A stretch of 64,000 nt of DNA from Achromobacter sp. B7 (GTDB lineage Bacteria; Pseudomonadota; Gammaproteobacteria; Burkholderiales; Burkholderiaceae_B). Positions 21,382 through 33,820 of this stretch are shown piece by piece. Under the pieces are notes generated by a model. It worked only from the letters and a program-made list of their open reading frames with translations, made no database searches and was not told where the DNA came from. The DNA lies in the NCBI RefSeq assembly GCF_003600685.1, contig NZ_CP032084.1, positions 4,650,001-4,714,000 of the forward strand, in the 5' to 3' direction. Both the position numbers and the translations under genes were made by a program. Positions within the stretch are counted from its first letter, which is position 1, and each line of letters begins with the position of its first letter.

Positions 21382-24300
21382 TTATTGGTGCAGGTCGATC
21401 CAGGCTTTGGCTCGGGGGAAATAGAGGGCGGCTTTGGCTTTGCGGCCGTCTAGGGACGTGACTTGCGAGCAGTAGCGCAGGAGTTGGTCGCCGTGGCGTT
21501 GGCGCATTCTGGTGGCGAAGGCGGCGGGGGGTTCTCCGGGGTGGGGGCGGCCGGTTTTGTAGTCGACGATCAGCCAGCCGTCTTCGGTGCTCAGCGCCAG
21601 GTCGATGACGGAGACCTTGCCGGCGGCGTCGATCAGGGGCCATTCGCGGCGGGCGCCGGATTGGGATAGCAGCCATAGGCCGCGTTCGTCGGACAGGGTG
21701 GCTTGCAGCGTTTCCAGTACGGCTTCGGCGGCGTCGTCGGCTTGGGAGGCGGGGATGCCGGCCCGGGTCAGCTGGCGACGCATGGCGGGCAGGCGGTCGG
21801 TCAGGGCTTCGGGCGGCCAGGCTTGTACGCCGTCTTGGCCGATGCGGGCAAGCCAGGCGTGGGCCAGCGTGCCGATGGCGGCGTCGTAGCCGGCTTCCAG
21901 TTGCCAGGCGGGGTGTTCGGTGCCGTCGCCCCAGGCGCCGCGGTCGGCGGTGCCGAAACCGGCGCTGATAAGGACGTTGGACTGTTGGGCCAATTGCGTC
22001 AAGCCGTTGCCAGCGACGCGGCGCAGGGGTTCGCCTTGCCATTCGGGAGTGTCGGCGGCGTCCGGTTCGGGCTGTTGGTCCAGCGGGGGCGGTTCGGGGG
22101 TGACCAGGCAGGGCCAGAGGCGGCCCAGCAGGCTGGCGGATGGCGGGGCTTTCACCTGGCCGCTGGCTTCGTCGATGGACACGTGGCCCACCAGGTGCAG
22201 GCGTTTGCGCGCGCGGGTGGCGGCCACGTACAGCAGGCGGTCGATTTCATAGGATGCGCGGCGGGCCTCGCGGGCGCCCAGGTAGCGCGATATCGGGTCG
22301 GCCTCGACCTCGGCGCGCGGCTTGACAGGGCCGAACAGCACGCGGCCACTGCTTTGTTCGAAACGCACCAGCGGCGCCTGGTCGCCGCGCGGGGCGCGAT
22401 GCAGGCCGTACAGGATCACGGTTTCAAATTGCAGGCCCTTGGACTTGTGCATGGTCATGATCTCGACGGCGCCGTCGTCCTCGTCCGCCGCGTCGGGCGC
22501 GGCGAACAAGCGCGAGATCCCGGCGTCCAGCGCTGCCGGGTCGATGGCCCCGTGCGGGGCCAGGCGTTCGACCAGCTGGAACAGGCTTTCGGCGTCGTTC
22601 GACACCGACAGGCCGGCGTACAGCGCGGGGCCGCCCAGGCGGCGCCACAGGGATTCCACCCAGGCGGCGAACGGCATCGCGCCCGAGGCATTGCGCTTGT
22701 CCAGCAGCACGGCCGCCACTTGCCGCAGCCGTTCGAATTCGTCGGGGCTCAGCAGGGCTTGCGCCAATGGCGGCTCGGGCGCGGGCGATTCGGCTTCAGG
22801 CCATGCGCCTTGTGCAACACGGCCGACGCCGGACGATGCGCTGTCCAACGGTGCGGATTGCGAGGCGCTGCCTGCGGCGCCTGGATTGGCGTCGAACAAC
22901 GAGCCTTGCGCGGCACCGCCCTGCGCGCCTGAGTCGGCCTCGAACAACGAGCCTTGCGGGCCGCTGGCGGAGATACCGCGCGCCGGCGCGACGACTCGCG
23001 AGGCGGCAGCAGACGGCGCAGTTGCAGCAGCGGAAGCATCAGTAGCACCACCACCACCACTACCAGCGACAGCCGAAGCGCCAGCAGCCGCCGTCGGAGC
23101 GGTGGCCGGCGTCATGCGCAGCGCGCGTTCCAGCAGTACCGGGACCGGCGTGACGTGGTCGTCGCCGAACAGGCGTTGCAGGGACGTCAGCGTCAGCCCG
23201 CAGTACGGGGCGCGCAGTACCGACAGCCAGGCCATGCGGTCGGCCGGGTGCGACAGCGCGCGCACCAGTTGCACCAGGTCGGCCACCACCGGCCGCAGCG
23301 CCAGGGGTACCAGGTCCACGGCGCGGCAGCGGATGCCTTCCTGCGCCAGCCGGCGCGTCAGATTGCCCAGATGGCTGCGCGCGCGCACCAACACCGCCAC
23401 GGGGTGCTTGGCGCCTTTGTGATCGATCAGCGCCTGGCGCACCAGGCCGACGGCGATATCTTCTGCCTGCTCCTCGGCGGGCGTGCCGCCCGCGCGCGAC
23501 CAAGCGGGGTGGAATCGCACCGCGGGGTCGGGCAGCGCCTCGTGGAACGCGGTGGACGGGCTGTACGCGATGGCGCCCGCCGCGGCGTCGCTACGCCGGG
23601 GCAGCAGACCCGCAAACGAACGGTTCACCCATTCCACAATGCCCGCCTGCGAGCGGAAGTTGTCGGTCAGGTTCAGGAAATCAGGCGTCAATTCGCCCAC
23701 GCCGATATCGGCCACCTCCAGGAACAGGCCCACTTCCGCCTTGCGAAACCGGTAGATCGATTGCATCGGGTCGCCCACCAGGAACAGGCTGCGCCCGTCA
23801 CCCGCCTGCCAGCCCGAGGTCAACGTGCGCAGCAAGTCCAGCTGTGTCTGGCTGGTGTCCTGGAATTCGTCGATCAGCAGATGGCGAATGGACGCGTCCA
23901 GTTTCAGCAACAGTTCGCCGGGATCATCGGCGCTGCCCAGCGCAGCGGCCGCGCGTTGCGCGATTTCGATGAAATCGACCTCGCCTTTGTCCGCGAAACG
24001 CAGGCGCAATTGCGCCACGGCCAGCGCCAGCGTCATCAACTGCGCGCCCAGCACTTCCCATTGGGCGTCCGTGAAATGCGGCGCCGGAATGTCGCGCACG
24101 GCGTGCAGGCGGCGCACCCAGGCGGCCTGCCCGTCGGCCGATTCCAGCCATGCCACAAAGGGCTCCTTGTGCGCGCACTTGGCCGGAAAGCCCAGGTTTT
24201 TGTTGACGGTCTTGCGCAGGCTGCCCGTGCCGGTCAACAGCAGATGCGCCACGGCGCGCCACTGGTCCAGCATTTCGGCGTCCGGCGGCAGTTCTTCCGT

Positions 24301-25092
24301 CCAGTCCAATAGCGCCAGCAGCTTGTTGTCGTCCTCGCCATCCTGCAAATGGGACGCGGCCAGGCGGGCCGGGCCGCACAGCGCATCGGCCCAGCCCAGC
24401 GGCATGGCGTCGCACAGCGCGTCCAGGTCTTCGCCGATGGCCTCGGCCAGCATCGCTTCCATGCCGGCGCGATCGGAGCCGTGGCGCAGCAGCGGCAGCC
24501 ACTGGTCGCGCTGGCCCAGCATGTCGGCCAGGGCATCCTTGGCCGCCTGCACGTCCACATCCAGATGCTTGAGCAACACGCGCACCGCGTCGTAGTCATC
24601 GGCAAGATCCAGCGTGGCGCGCGCCGCCGCTTCGTAGTGCGCGCGTGCATCGTCGGTAATGTCCGGCATGCCGCCCAGCTCGGACAGCCACGGCATGCTG
24701 CGCACCAGGCCCGCGCAAAACGAGTCGATGGTGCGTATGGCCAGGCGCGCCGGATGGTCCAGCAGATGCCAGCCCTGCTCGGCATTGCGCGCCAAGGCGG
24801 CGCGTGCCAGTTCCCAGCTGCGGCGCTCGTGCATGGCCTCGGGCGGGGCGTCCAGCCCACGGCGCAGCTTGCTCAACACGCGCGCGTGCATTTCGGATGC
24901 AGCCTTGCGCGTGAACGTGATGGCGACAATTTCCTCGGGCCGGTTCACCGTGGCCAGCAGCGCCAGGATGCGGTCGGTCAGCAGTTCGGTCTTGCCCGAG
25001 CCGGCCGGCGCCTGCACGAGAAAAGAGCGGGTGGGATCCAGCGCGTCGGTACGCGCGGCGTGGTCCTGTGGCAGGCGTTCAGTGTCGGCCAT
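21382..25092 (-). CDS. UvrD/RecB-like helicase-nuclease (AddA-like)
   Basis: A 1236-residue superfamily 1 helicase. Walker A is QAPAGSGKTELL (Lys34). Motifs Ia/II/III are visible as AITFTRKAASEMHARVL, LLIDEFQDTS and LFLVGDPMQSIYRFRKAEV, and a late motif as EIMTMHKSKGLQFETVI. A C-terminal PD-(D/E)xK nuclease motif is seen in WLIVDYKTG (Asp1177, Lys1179). With the adjacent gene it should form an AddAB/RecBCD-type double-strand-break processing complex. Residues ~660-790 are a disordered Gly/Ala/Ser insert holding two QGSLF peptides. It starts 3 bases after the partner gene's stop. Confidence 0.9.
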   Translation of the reverse strand: MADTERLPQDHAARTDALDPTRSFLVQAPAGSGKTELLTDRILALLATVNRPEEIVAITFTRKAASEMHARVLSKLRRGLDAPPEAMHERRSWELARAALARNAEQGWHLLDHPARLAIRTIDSFCAGLVRSMPWLSELGGMPDITDDARAHYEAAARATLDLADDYDAVRVLLKHLDVDVQAAKDALADMLGQRDQWLPLLRHGSDRAGMEAMLAEAIGEDLDALCDAMPLGWADALCGPARLAASHLQDGEDDNKLLALLDWTEELPPDAEMLDQWRAVAHLLLTGTGSLRKTVNKNLGFPAKCAHKEPFVAWLESADGQAAWVRRLHAVRDIPAPHFTDAQWEVLGAQLMTLALAVAQLRLRFADKGEVDFIEIAQRAAAALGSADDPGELLLKLDASIRHLLIDEFQDTSQTQLDLLRTLTSGWQAGDGRSLFLVGDPMQSIYRFRKAEVGLFLEVADIGVGELTPDFLNLTDNFRSQAGIVEWVNRSFAGLLPRRSDAAAGAIAYSPSTAFHEALPDPAVRFHPAWSRAGGTPAEEQAEDIAVGLVRQALIDHKGAKHPVAVLVRARSHLGNLTRRLAQEGIRCRAVDLVPLALRPVVADLVQLVRALSHPADRMAWLSVLRAPYCGLTLTSLQRLFGDDHVTPVPVLLERALRMTPATAPTAAAGASAVAGSGGGGATDASAAATAPSAAASRVVAPARGISASGPQGSLFEADSGAQGGAAQGSLFDANPGAAGSASQSAPLDSASSGVGRVAQGAWPEAESPAPEPPLAQALLSPDEFERLRQVAAVLLDKRNASGAMPFAAWVESLWRRLGGPALYAGLSVSNDAESLFQLVERLAPHGAIDPAALDAGISRLFAAPDAADEDDGAVEIMTMHKSKGLQFETVILYGLHRAPRGDQAPLVRFEQSSGRVLFGPVKPRAEVEADPISRYLGAREARRASYEIDRLLYVAATRARKRLHLVGHVSIDEASGQVKAPPSASLLGRLWPCLVTPEPPPLDQQPEPDAADTPEWQGEPLRRVAGNGLTQLAQQSNVLISAGFGTADRGAWGDGTEHPAWQLEAGYDAAIGTLAHAWLARIGQDGVQAWPPEALTDRLPAMRRQLTRAGIPASQADDAAEAVLETLQATLSDERGLWLLSQSGARREWPLIDAAGKVSVIDLALSTEDGWLIVDYKTGRPHPGEPPAAFATRMRQRHGDQLLRYCSQVTSLDGRKAKAALYFPRAKAWIDLHQ

Positions 25093-25095
25093 GGC

Positions 25096-27765
25096 TTAGG
25101 CGTCCTCGTCGTCAAGATGCAAACGCAAGAACGGCAATGCATCGCAGTATTTCAAATCGTCCCGGCGGTAGGCCATGTTGGTGGCCACGCCCGCCACATA
25201 CTCATCCGCCAGCGCTTCGATGGCAACGCGCCAACGCTGCCGGATCTCGGGCCATGTCAGACCATCGAAGAACTTGCTGTCGCTGGCCAGCGTCACCCCG
25301 GGCACGCCAAGGTCTTCATCGGCCAGGCCTTGCGCCGCGACCTGCCGCGCATGGATCTGCGCCAGCACCAGCCCGGCGACCTCGCCGCCCGCGGCATCGG
25401 CAAGCACCGACGCGTAGAACGGCAACTGCACATTCACGGGCCGACTGCGCGACCAATCGGGTTCCGGCTTGGCGGCGGCCACGCCCGTCTTGTAATCGAC
25501 GATGACGTTGCGCCCATCGGCCAGGGTGTCGATACGGTCCAGACGCAATTTCAAGTTCAACGCGCCGCGTTGCCACTGGTGGTTTTTTTCGACCTGGGCA
25601 ACCGCGAACGGCAAGCGCTGCGCTTCCATGTCCAGCCACGCGGCCAGCACGGCGCGCGCGCGCTGGCATTCCAGCGCCTTCAACGCGGGCGCGTAGTCTT
25701 TGAGTTCTTCGTCGGCAGCCTGCGCCACGGCCTGCTCCAGCAAGGCAGCCAGCCGGCTCGTGGCCATGATTTCATGCAGCGTGTCCTGGTCGGGCATCAT
25801 GCCCCATACCAATTCCAGCGCCTTATGCAGGAACTGCCCGCGCACGTTGACCGTGGCGCTGTCCGCATAAGGCGCCAGCTCGCGCCCGCCCAGGCGGTGG
25901 CGCACGAACGCCCAAAGCGGGTTGCGCGCCTGCGTGTCCAGCACGTCCAGCCCGCCGCCGCCCCGGTTGCCCGGCGCCAGTGGCGGCCCCTGGTTGTCGT
26001 CCAGCGACTCTTGTGGCAAGGGCGCAGTGGGAGCCGCCGCCGGCGGCATCCAGTCGCTTAGTGAAGCGCCCGCGATCAGCGGCGATGGCCGCAGTTCCCG
26101 TTCCCCGTCCATGTGCGCGTGGCTGACGATGATGTCGGGCGCGCAGCGGCACAGCGCGGCGTACATGCCTTCGGCCCATTCGCGTTCGCGTTCCGGCGTG
26201 GCGCGTGGCGCCTTGGCCTGGCGTAGCACTGCCAGCGGCAACAGCGGGTTGGGCTTGGGCGAGGCCGGCAGCACGTCGTCCGTCAAACCCAGCATCCAGA
26301 CGCCGTCCCAATAGCCGCCTTCGGCTTCCAGCAGGCCCAGCACGTCAAGGCGCGCCGTGGGATCGCGCTGCGGTTGAAACGATGCCGACCGCGCCACGCT
26401 TTGCAGCAGGTTGACCGCCGCCACCCCGCCCAGCCGGCCGGCTGCCGGCGCCAAGGCCGAAAAGCTGCCCAGCGCGTCGCCCAATGCGCCCATGACCTGG
26501 TAGGCCACGCTGTCCAACACGCCTTCGCCCGGGAAACCCAGCGCCGTCAGCGCCGCTTTCATGCGCAGCATCCAGACGTCGCACGTCGCCTGGCGGCCGC
26601 CTTGCGTCCAGATTTCCAGCGCCTGATGCCAGGCCGGCGCCAGCGCGGGAAGATCGGCCAGCAGTTTTTTCCAATCATGCGGGCTGACATGTTGTACGGC
26701 TTGACGGCGCCAGCGCGCGTCGATGGCGGCCAGGCGCGCGCGGTCACGGACATCGCCGGCACAATGCCCGGCCAGCAAGGCCGCGCCCAGAACGTCTACG
26801 CCGCAGCCCTTGCCGCTTGCACATTCCGCCAACGCGCGCAGCCACGCCAGTGCGGCACGCGCCATCGGCCATTCATTCAGTGGCCGGCCCACGGCCACGT
26901 TGAAGGCATGCGCGGGCGCCCCGTCGCGACCGGCCAGCGCCTGGCTCAAGATGCGGCGCGCGAATGGCGATTCGGCTTCCAGCTGCGGCGAGACGATCGC
27001 AAAGCGCCCTTGCGGATGCGCCTTCAATTGGCCGGCAGCCCAAGCGGCCGCCGCGCGCCATTCGGCGCCTTGGTCGGCCGCTTCGAAACGGCGCGCCACC
27101 GTTTCAACACGCTGCTCGTCACGCCATTGCGACACCCGCGAACCCTGCATTTCAAAGGCGCTGAGCAGGCGGCGAAATCGCGGCGACATATCGGTAAAGC
27201 CGGCCAGGACCAACTGCGCGGGCGTGCGCAGACGGCGCTCTTCCAGCGCGCGCAGCACGCGCGCGTAGCCTTGGTTGGCGTCTTCGGCGTCGATGCCGGC
27301 CAGCGTTTGTCGGTAGCGCACGCGCCAGCGCGCAAAGCCGCGATATTCGTCCGTGTCGGCGCCCGAAGGCACGTGCAGGTCCCATTCGTCCATCAGCAGG
27401 TCGGCGTCCATCGCCAGCCTGGCCGCCTGGCTGGCGTCCAGCAGCACGCGTTCGGCTTCTTCGGCGCGGATGGCTTCGGTCCAGACCAGTTGCGTGGCGA
27501 AGCTGTCCAGCCGATAGGCGGGCACGTCGTCGTCCGCTTCGAAGGCCAGCTCGTTAGCGGATTCGGCCAGCCAGGCGGACAGCGGCAGGATGCGCGGCAA
27601 CTCGCTGACCTGGCGTTCCTGGCGCAGCAGCCCGGCCAGTTCCAGCGTAAGGCGGCGCGACAGCCGGTTGTTCACCGTCAACACCAGCGTGTCGGCGGCA
27701 GCCAGGGCGCCGATATCCGGCAGCGATAGAAAGGGATGGGAAAGCGACGCGTCCTGCATGAGCAT
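25096..27765 (-). CDS. PD-(D/E)XK nuclease family protein (AddB-like)
   Basis: An 889-residue probable partner of the downstream helicase, of the AddB/'probable DNA repair protein' type. The N-terminal region (LVLTVNNRLSRRLTLELAG) is helicase-like but lacks a clear Walker A. The C-terminal nuclease has LDRIDTLADGRNVIVDYKTG (Asp757 and the following Lys) and a downstream NVQLPFYASVL motif of RecB-family nucleases. The four-cysteine iron-sulfur cluster of Bacillus AddB is not evident. The start at 27765 (or the ATG two codons later) is preferred; a longer frame adds 30 atypical residues. Confidence 0.83.
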   Translation of the reverse strand: MLMQDASLSHPFLSLPDIGALAAADTLVLTVNNRLSRRLTLELAGLLRQERQVSELPRILPLSAWLAESANELAFEADDDVPAYRLDSFATQLVWTEAIRAEEAERVLLDASQAARLAMDADLLMDEWDLHVPSGADTDEYRGFARWRVRYRQTLAGIDAEDANQGYARVLRALEERRLRTPAQLVLAGFTDMSPRFRRLLSAFEMQGSRVSQWRDEQRVETVARRFEAADQGAEWRAAAAWAAGQLKAHPQGRFAIVSPQLEAESPFARRILSQALAGRDGAPAHAFNVAVGRPLNEWPMARAALAWLRALAECASGKGCGVDVLGAALLAGHCAGDVRDRARLAAIDARWRRQAVQHVSPHDWKKLLADLPALAPAWHQALEIWTQGGRQATCDVWMLRMKAALTALGFPGEGVLDSVAYQVMGALGDALGSFSALAPAAGRLGGVAAVNLLQSVARSASFQPQRDPTARLDVLGLLEAEGGYWDGVWMLGLTDDVLPASPKPNPLLPLAVLRQAKAPRATPEREREWAEGMYAALCRCAPDIIVSHAHMDGERELRPSPLIAGASLSDWMPPAAAPTAPLPQESLDDNQGPPLAPGNRGGGGLDVLDTQARNPLWAFVRHRLGGRELAPYADSATVNVRGQFLHKALELVWGMMPDQDTLHEIMATSRLAALLEQAVAQAADEELKDYAPALKALECQRARAVLAAWLDMEAQRLPFAVAQVEKNHQWQRGALNLKLRLDRIDTLADGRNVIVDYKTGVAAAKPEPDWSRSRPVNVQLPFYASVLADAAGGEVAGLVLAQIHARQVAAQGLADEDLGVPGVTLASDSKFFDGLTWPEIRQRWRVAIEALADEYVAGVATNMAYRRDDLKYCDALPFLRLHLDDEDA

Positions 27766-27861
27766 CCGTAAATCGCGCGCCCGAAGGCCGCGCGGGAAGA
27801 CGAAAAAAACGACGGGAAGATTACCGTCGTAGGATACCGCGAGCCGCCGGGGCAAAGGCGG

Positions 27862-28041
27862 CTAAAAGCCGCAAAGCGATGCCAGGTTTTCCCAATGCAC
27901 CTGCATGTTGGGCGTGGTGTAGCCCCAGAACGCCAGGCCCAGCACCGCCGCCAGCGCCAGCATGCCCACAGCGCGCCAGGCGCGATGGCGGCGGGCGGCG
28001 GGCGGTTGGGCAGGCGGCAGCGAAGGATCGTGGGAGGGCAT
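27862..28041 (-). CDS. Small single-pass membrane protein, function unknown
   Basis: About 59 residues (MPSHDPSLPPAQ...). A basic stretch (ARRHRAWR) is followed by one hydrophobic helix, VGMLALAAVLGLAFWGYT, and a short tail. A longer start at 28098 is possible. The gene lies just upstream of the AddB-like gene on the same strand. I recognise no family. Coding status is supported by its position, the positive-inside transmembrane pattern and a GGAGG-like site near the start, not by homology. Confidence 0.5.
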   Translation of the reverse strand: MPSHDPSLPPAQPPAARRHRAWRAVGMLALAAVLGLAFWGYTTPNMQVHWENLASLCGF

Positions 28042-28144
28042 CACAGGCGCGTCGATTTCGGTGAAATTGCGGGACAGTTTTATCTCGGTTTCAAACAAAC
28101 ACGAAGGGGGCAGGCAAGCGTAACGGCGATTTTGGGCCGGTTTC

Positions 28145-28210
28145 GAAGCGGGTTAGAAACGGGTTAGAAGCCGTTTCGAAGCGGCTCCGAAGCGGCTCCG
28201 AACCGACGCC
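28145..28210. repeat. Six 11-bp tandem repeats behind the MFS gene
   Basis: Units are gaagcgggtta, gaaacgggtta, gaagccgtttc, gaagcggctcc (twice) and gaaccgacgcc. The array starts 15 bases beyond the MFS stop codon. Confidence 0.75.
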
Positions 28211-28225
28211 AGCCACCACGCCATC

Positions 28226-29437
28226 TCAGGCCGACACCGGGCGCGTCTCCACAGGCGTGACCGGCTGTTCGCGCACCGGCAGGCACAGCAGCGCGGCAAT
28301 CACGGCAAGCGCCACGCCCAGCCACCAGACCATGTCGTAATTACCGGTCTTGGCGTACGCGTACCCGCCCAACCACACTCCGATAAAGCTGCCCAGCTGG
28401 TGGCCCAGGAACACGATGCCCGATAGCGTGGCGGCATAGCGCAGCCCGTAGATCTGCCCGATCAGCCCCTGGGTAAGCGGCACGGTGCCCAGCCAGAACA
28501 GACCCATCCACGCGGCGAACACGTACAGCACCCACGCCGACAGCGGCACCGCCAGCAACAGCAGGATGCCGAACGCGCGCATGAAATACACCACGGCAAG
28601 CAGCCGCTTCTTGCTGTATTTGCCGCCCAGCTTGCCCGCATAGAACGAGCCCAGCACATTGAACAGGCCGATCAACGCCACCGCCGTCGCGCCCTGCCCC
28701 GCCGTCAAGCCGCCATCCGTCACGTAGGCCGGCAAGTGCAGCGTGATGAACGCGGTGTGAAAGCCGCAGACAAAGTAGCTCCAGAACAGGAAGTGAAACG
28801 ACGGATGGCGCACGGCCTGCCGCACCGCGGACGCCAGCGACTGCTGCGGCCCGGACTGCGCTTGCGGGCGCCCGCGCAGGTAATAGGCCAGCGGCGCGGC
28901 ACAGGCCACGAACAGGGACAAGACCCACAACGCGCCGGGCCAGTCCATGCCGGTGATCAGCGCCTGCCCGGTCGGCACCACGGCAAACTGGCCCAAGGAG
29001 CCGCCCGCGCTGGCAATGCCCATGGCCGTGCTGCGGTAGGCCGCCGGCACCGCGCGCGCCACGACCGGCAGGATCACCGGAAACGTCGTGCCCGCCTGCC
29101 CCAGCCCGACCAGCACGCCGGCCGACAGGTACAAGGTGGTTTCATCGGTGGCGAAGCGGGTGCCGATCATGCCCAACATGTACAGCACGGCACCCAGCGC
29201 GATGGTGCGGCCCGAGCCGTAGCGGTCGGCCAGGATGCCCATGAAGATGCAGGCCACGCCCCAGACCAGGTTCTGTAGCGCGAAGGCCATGGAAAAGACA
29301 TCGCGGCCCCAGCCGTGGGCCAGGCCCATCGGCTGCATGAACAGGCCGAAGGTGGCGCGCACGCCCATGGCAAGCAGCACCACCAGGGTGCCCAGGATCA
29401 GGGTGCGCGTGGAAATCGTATCGGTTTGCGTAGACAT
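28226..29437 (-). CDS. MFS transporter
   Basis: A 403-residue major facilitator with 12 predicted helices. It has the loop 2-3 motif GILADRYGSGRTIALG, and the second-half equivalent is AGKLGGKYSKKRLL. The shape resembles the oxalate/formate- and monocarboxylate-type MFS carriers (LGTLVVLLAMGVRATFGLFMQPMG at the start). The substrate cannot be told. It is divergent from the acetate module across about 270 bases. Confidence 0.88.
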   Translation of the reverse strand: MSTQTDTISTRTLILGTLVVLLAMGVRATFGLFMQPMGLAHGWGRDVFSMAFALQNLVWGVACIFMGILADRYGSGRTIALGAVLYMLGMIGTRFATDETTLYLSAGVLVGLGQAGTTFPVILPVVARAVPAAYRSTAMGIASAGGSLGQFAVVPTGQALITGMDWPGALWVLSLFVACAAPLAYYLRGRPQAQSGPQQSLASAVRQAVRHPSFHFLFWSYFVCGFHTAFITLHLPAYVTDGGLTAGQGATAVALIGLFNVLGSFYAGKLGGKYSKKRLLAVVYFMRAFGILLLLAVPLSAWVLYVFAAWMGLFWLGTVPLTQGLIGQIYGLRYAATLSGIVFLGHQLGSFIGVWLGGYAYAKTGNYDMVWWLGVALAVIAALLCLPVREQPVTPVETRPVSA

Positions 29438-29709
29438 GAAACCCGTGTCTGGTTGTTGTGTGGGTTTGCGTCCCCTCCTCGGGACTCGGCAAACATCATA
29501 TACAAGTCGCCGCGCGCCAAACCGTAATAGCCCTTCTGGCGAATCACGCTTTATGCCGCGCTGTCACTAGGGCCTACCCCGTACGACCAAGGTCGAGTGT
29601 CCGAGCCGGTGGTGCATCTCTATATTGGGCAGAGGCCCGCAAGGCATCGCTGCGCGGGCCGACCCGGATGCCTACACGCCGTCCGGCAATAACAACAAGG
29701 AGCCCGACC

Positions 29710-30072
29710 GTGCCCACCCCCGACCCCACCCCTGGCGCCACCCCCGCCACCTCAGCCACTCCCGCCACCCCCGCGACCATCACCGACGCCGTCATGCGCC
29801 ATCCCAAATACCGGGAATTGTTGCGACGCCGCAGCCGCACCAGCCTGCTGTTCTTCGCCATCACCGCCGTCATCTACGCCGGCTTCATCCTGACGCTGGC
29901 ATTCGACCCCGTCTTCTTCGGCAGCCCCGTGCCGGACATGACGATGAGCATCGGCGTGCTGACCGGCACGTTGGTCGTGTGCAGCGCCGTGGTGTTGATT
30001 TCCGCTTACGTGCATATCTCCAATTCCGTGTTCGACCCGCTGTTGGCCGCCATCATCAAGGACGTGTCATGA
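29710..30072 (+). CDS. DUF485 membrane protein (YjcH-like)
   Basis: A 120-residue protein with a Pro/Thr/Ala-rich N-terminus and the DUF485 core: [34 protein letters not shown], then a second helix ([22 protein letters not shown]). YjcH-type proteins regularly accompany ActP. The GTG start is chosen because AAGGAG lies 7 bases upstream; an in-frame ATG 14 codons earlier has no such site. The stop overlaps the actP ATG (ATGA), so the two are translationally coupled. Confidence 0.85.
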   Translation: MPTPDPTPGATPATSATPATPATITDAVMRHPKYRELLRRRSRTSLLFFAITAVIYAGFILTLAFDPVFFGSPVPDMTMSIGVLTGTLVVCSAVVLISAYVHISNSVFDPLLAAIIKDVS

Positions 30073-31745
30073 AAAACAAGAAACTGGGCGCCGCATTGAT
30101 TTTCATATCGGGTTGCGCGCTGGCCGGATCGGCACGCGCCGCCACCACCGGCCAGGCCAGCATGTCCGCCATCGTCATGTTCCTGACGTTCATCGCGGGC
30201 ACCATGGGCATCACCTATTGGGCCGCCAAGCGCACCCGCACCACGTCTGATTTCTACACCGCCGGCGGCGGCTTGTCGGGGTTTCAGAACGGGCTGGCCA
30301 TCGCGGGCGACTACCTGTCCGCCGCCTCGTTCCTGGGCATCGCGGGCATGGTGTACGTCAGCGGCTTCGACGGCATGATCTACGCCATCGGCTTCTTGTT
30401 TGGCTGGCCCGTGGTCATGTTCCTGATCGCGGAACGGCTGCGCAACCTGGGCCGCTACAACTTCGCCGACGTGACCTCGTTCCGGCTGGCGCAAACGCCG
30501 ATGCGAGTGCTGGCCGCCAGCGCATCGCTGCTGATCATCGCGCTGTACCTGATTGCGCAGATGGTGGGCGCGGGCAAGCTGATCGTGCTGCTGTTCGGGC
30601 TGGACTACAACGTGGCCGTGGTCATCGTCGGATCCCTGATGATGATCTACGTGGCCTTCGGCGGCATGACGGCCACCACCTGGGTGCAGATCATCAAGGC
30701 CGTGCTGATGCTGCTGGGCGCTACATTGATGACGGTGCTGGTCATGGCTGCGTTCAGCTACAGCCCCGACGCCTTGCTGGCCGAAGCCACGCGGGTGCAC
30801 CCGTCCGGCCGCGAACTGCTGGCGCCGGGCGCGCAGGTCAGCAGCAACCCGCTTAACGCCTTGTCGCTGGGTATTGCGCTGGCGTTCGGCACGGCTGGCC
30901 TGCCGCATATCCTGATGCGATTCTTCACCGTGTCCAACGCGAAAGAAGCGCGCAAATCGGTCATCTACGCCAGCTCGTTCATCGGCTACTTCTACCTGCT
31001 GACGTTCATCATCGGCTTTGGCGCGGTGGCGTTGCTGGTGCGTCATCCCGAGTATTTCGTCACGGGAGCCGACGGGAAGTTCGACATGCTGAAAAGCCTG
31101 ATCGGCGGCACCAACATGGTGGCGGTGCACCTGGCCAACGCCGTCGGCGGCAACCTGTTGCTGGGCTTTTTGGCGGCGGTAACCTTCGCCACCATCGTGG
31201 CGGTGGTGGCCGGGCTGGCGCTGGCCGGCGCGGCGGCCATTTCGCATGACCTGTACGCCAACGTCATTGCACGCGGCCGCGCCACTGAACGCCAGCAGAT
31301 GCGCATTTCACGCTTGTCCACCATCGCGCTGGGCATCATGGCGATCTTGCTGGGCATCGTGTTTGAAAACCAGAACGTGGCCTTCATGGTGGGCCTGGCG
31401 TTCGCCATCGCGGCCAGCGCCAACTTCCCGGTGCTGGTGCTGTCCATTTCGTGGCGCGGCTGCACCACGCGCGGGGCCACCATCGGCGGCTTCCTGGGGC
31501 TGGCCAGCGCCACGCTGTGGGTCGTGCTAAGCGACACCGTCTGGGTCGATGTGTTCGGTTTCGCCACCCCCATCACGCCCTTTCCGAACCCCGGCATCCT
31601 GTCCATCCCGCTTGCGTTCTTCTCGATCTGGCTGTTTTCAAAGTTGGACAACAGCCCGCGCGCACAACAAGAAGCCGAGGCCTTCGACGCGCTGACCGTG
31701 CGCAGCCAGACGGGCATCGGCGCCACCACGGCGGTTGCGCATTGA
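30069..31745 (+). CDS. actP: Cation/acetate symporter
   Basis: A 558-residue sodium:solute symporter family protein. It has a signal-like N-terminus, then [46 protein letters not shown], the classic ActP opening. The mid-protein block [26 protein letters not shown] is also diagnostic. It imports acetate and similar short acids. It is co-transcribed with the DUF485 gene and probably with acs 112 bases downstream, which would activate the imported acetate. Confidence 0.93.
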   Translation: MKNKKLGAALIFISGCALAGSARAATTGQASMSAIVMFLTFIAGTMGITYWAAKRTRTTSDFYTAGGGLSGFQNGLAIAGDYLSAASFLGIAGMVYVSGFDGMIYAIGFLFGWPVVMFLIAERLRNLGRYNFADVTSFRLAQTPMRVLAASASLLIIALYLIAQMVGAGKLIVLLFGLDYNVAVVIVGSLMMIYVAFGGMTATTWVQIIKAVLMLLGATLMTVLVMAAFSYSPDALLAEATRVHPSGRELLAPGAQVSSNPLNALSLGIALAFGTAGLPHILMRFFTVSNAKEARKSVIYASSFIGYFYLLTFIIGFGAVALLVRHPEYFVTGADGKFDMLKSLIGGTNMVAVHLANAVGGNLLLGFLAAVTFATIVAVVAGLALAGAAAISHDLYANVIARGRATERQQMRISRLSTIALGIMAILLGIVFENQNVAFMVGLAFAIAASANFPVLVLSISWRGCTTRGATIGGFLGLASATLWVVLSDTVWVDVFGFATPITPFPNPGILSIPLAFFSIWLFSKLDNSPRAQQEAEAFDALTVRSQTGIGATTAVAH

Positions 31746-31766
31746 ACGCCGCGCATGAATACGGAC

Positions 31767-31808
31767 ATGAACATGAACATGAACATGAACATGAACATGA
31801 GCATGAAC
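31767..31808. repeat. Hexanucleotide tandem repeat between actP and acs
   Basis: Seven units of ATGAAC (one is ATGAGC) lie between the actP stop and the acs ribosome-binding site (CAGGAG at 31847). Each unit contains an ATG. Copy-number change would alter the spacer between the two genes. Confidence 0.85.
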
Positions 31809-31857
31809 ATGCACCGTGCCCGATAACGATCTGCCATCAACCGCCCCAGGAGCCCTA

Positions 31858-33813
<1,956 letters not shown>

Positions 33814-33820
33814 TCGGCCG

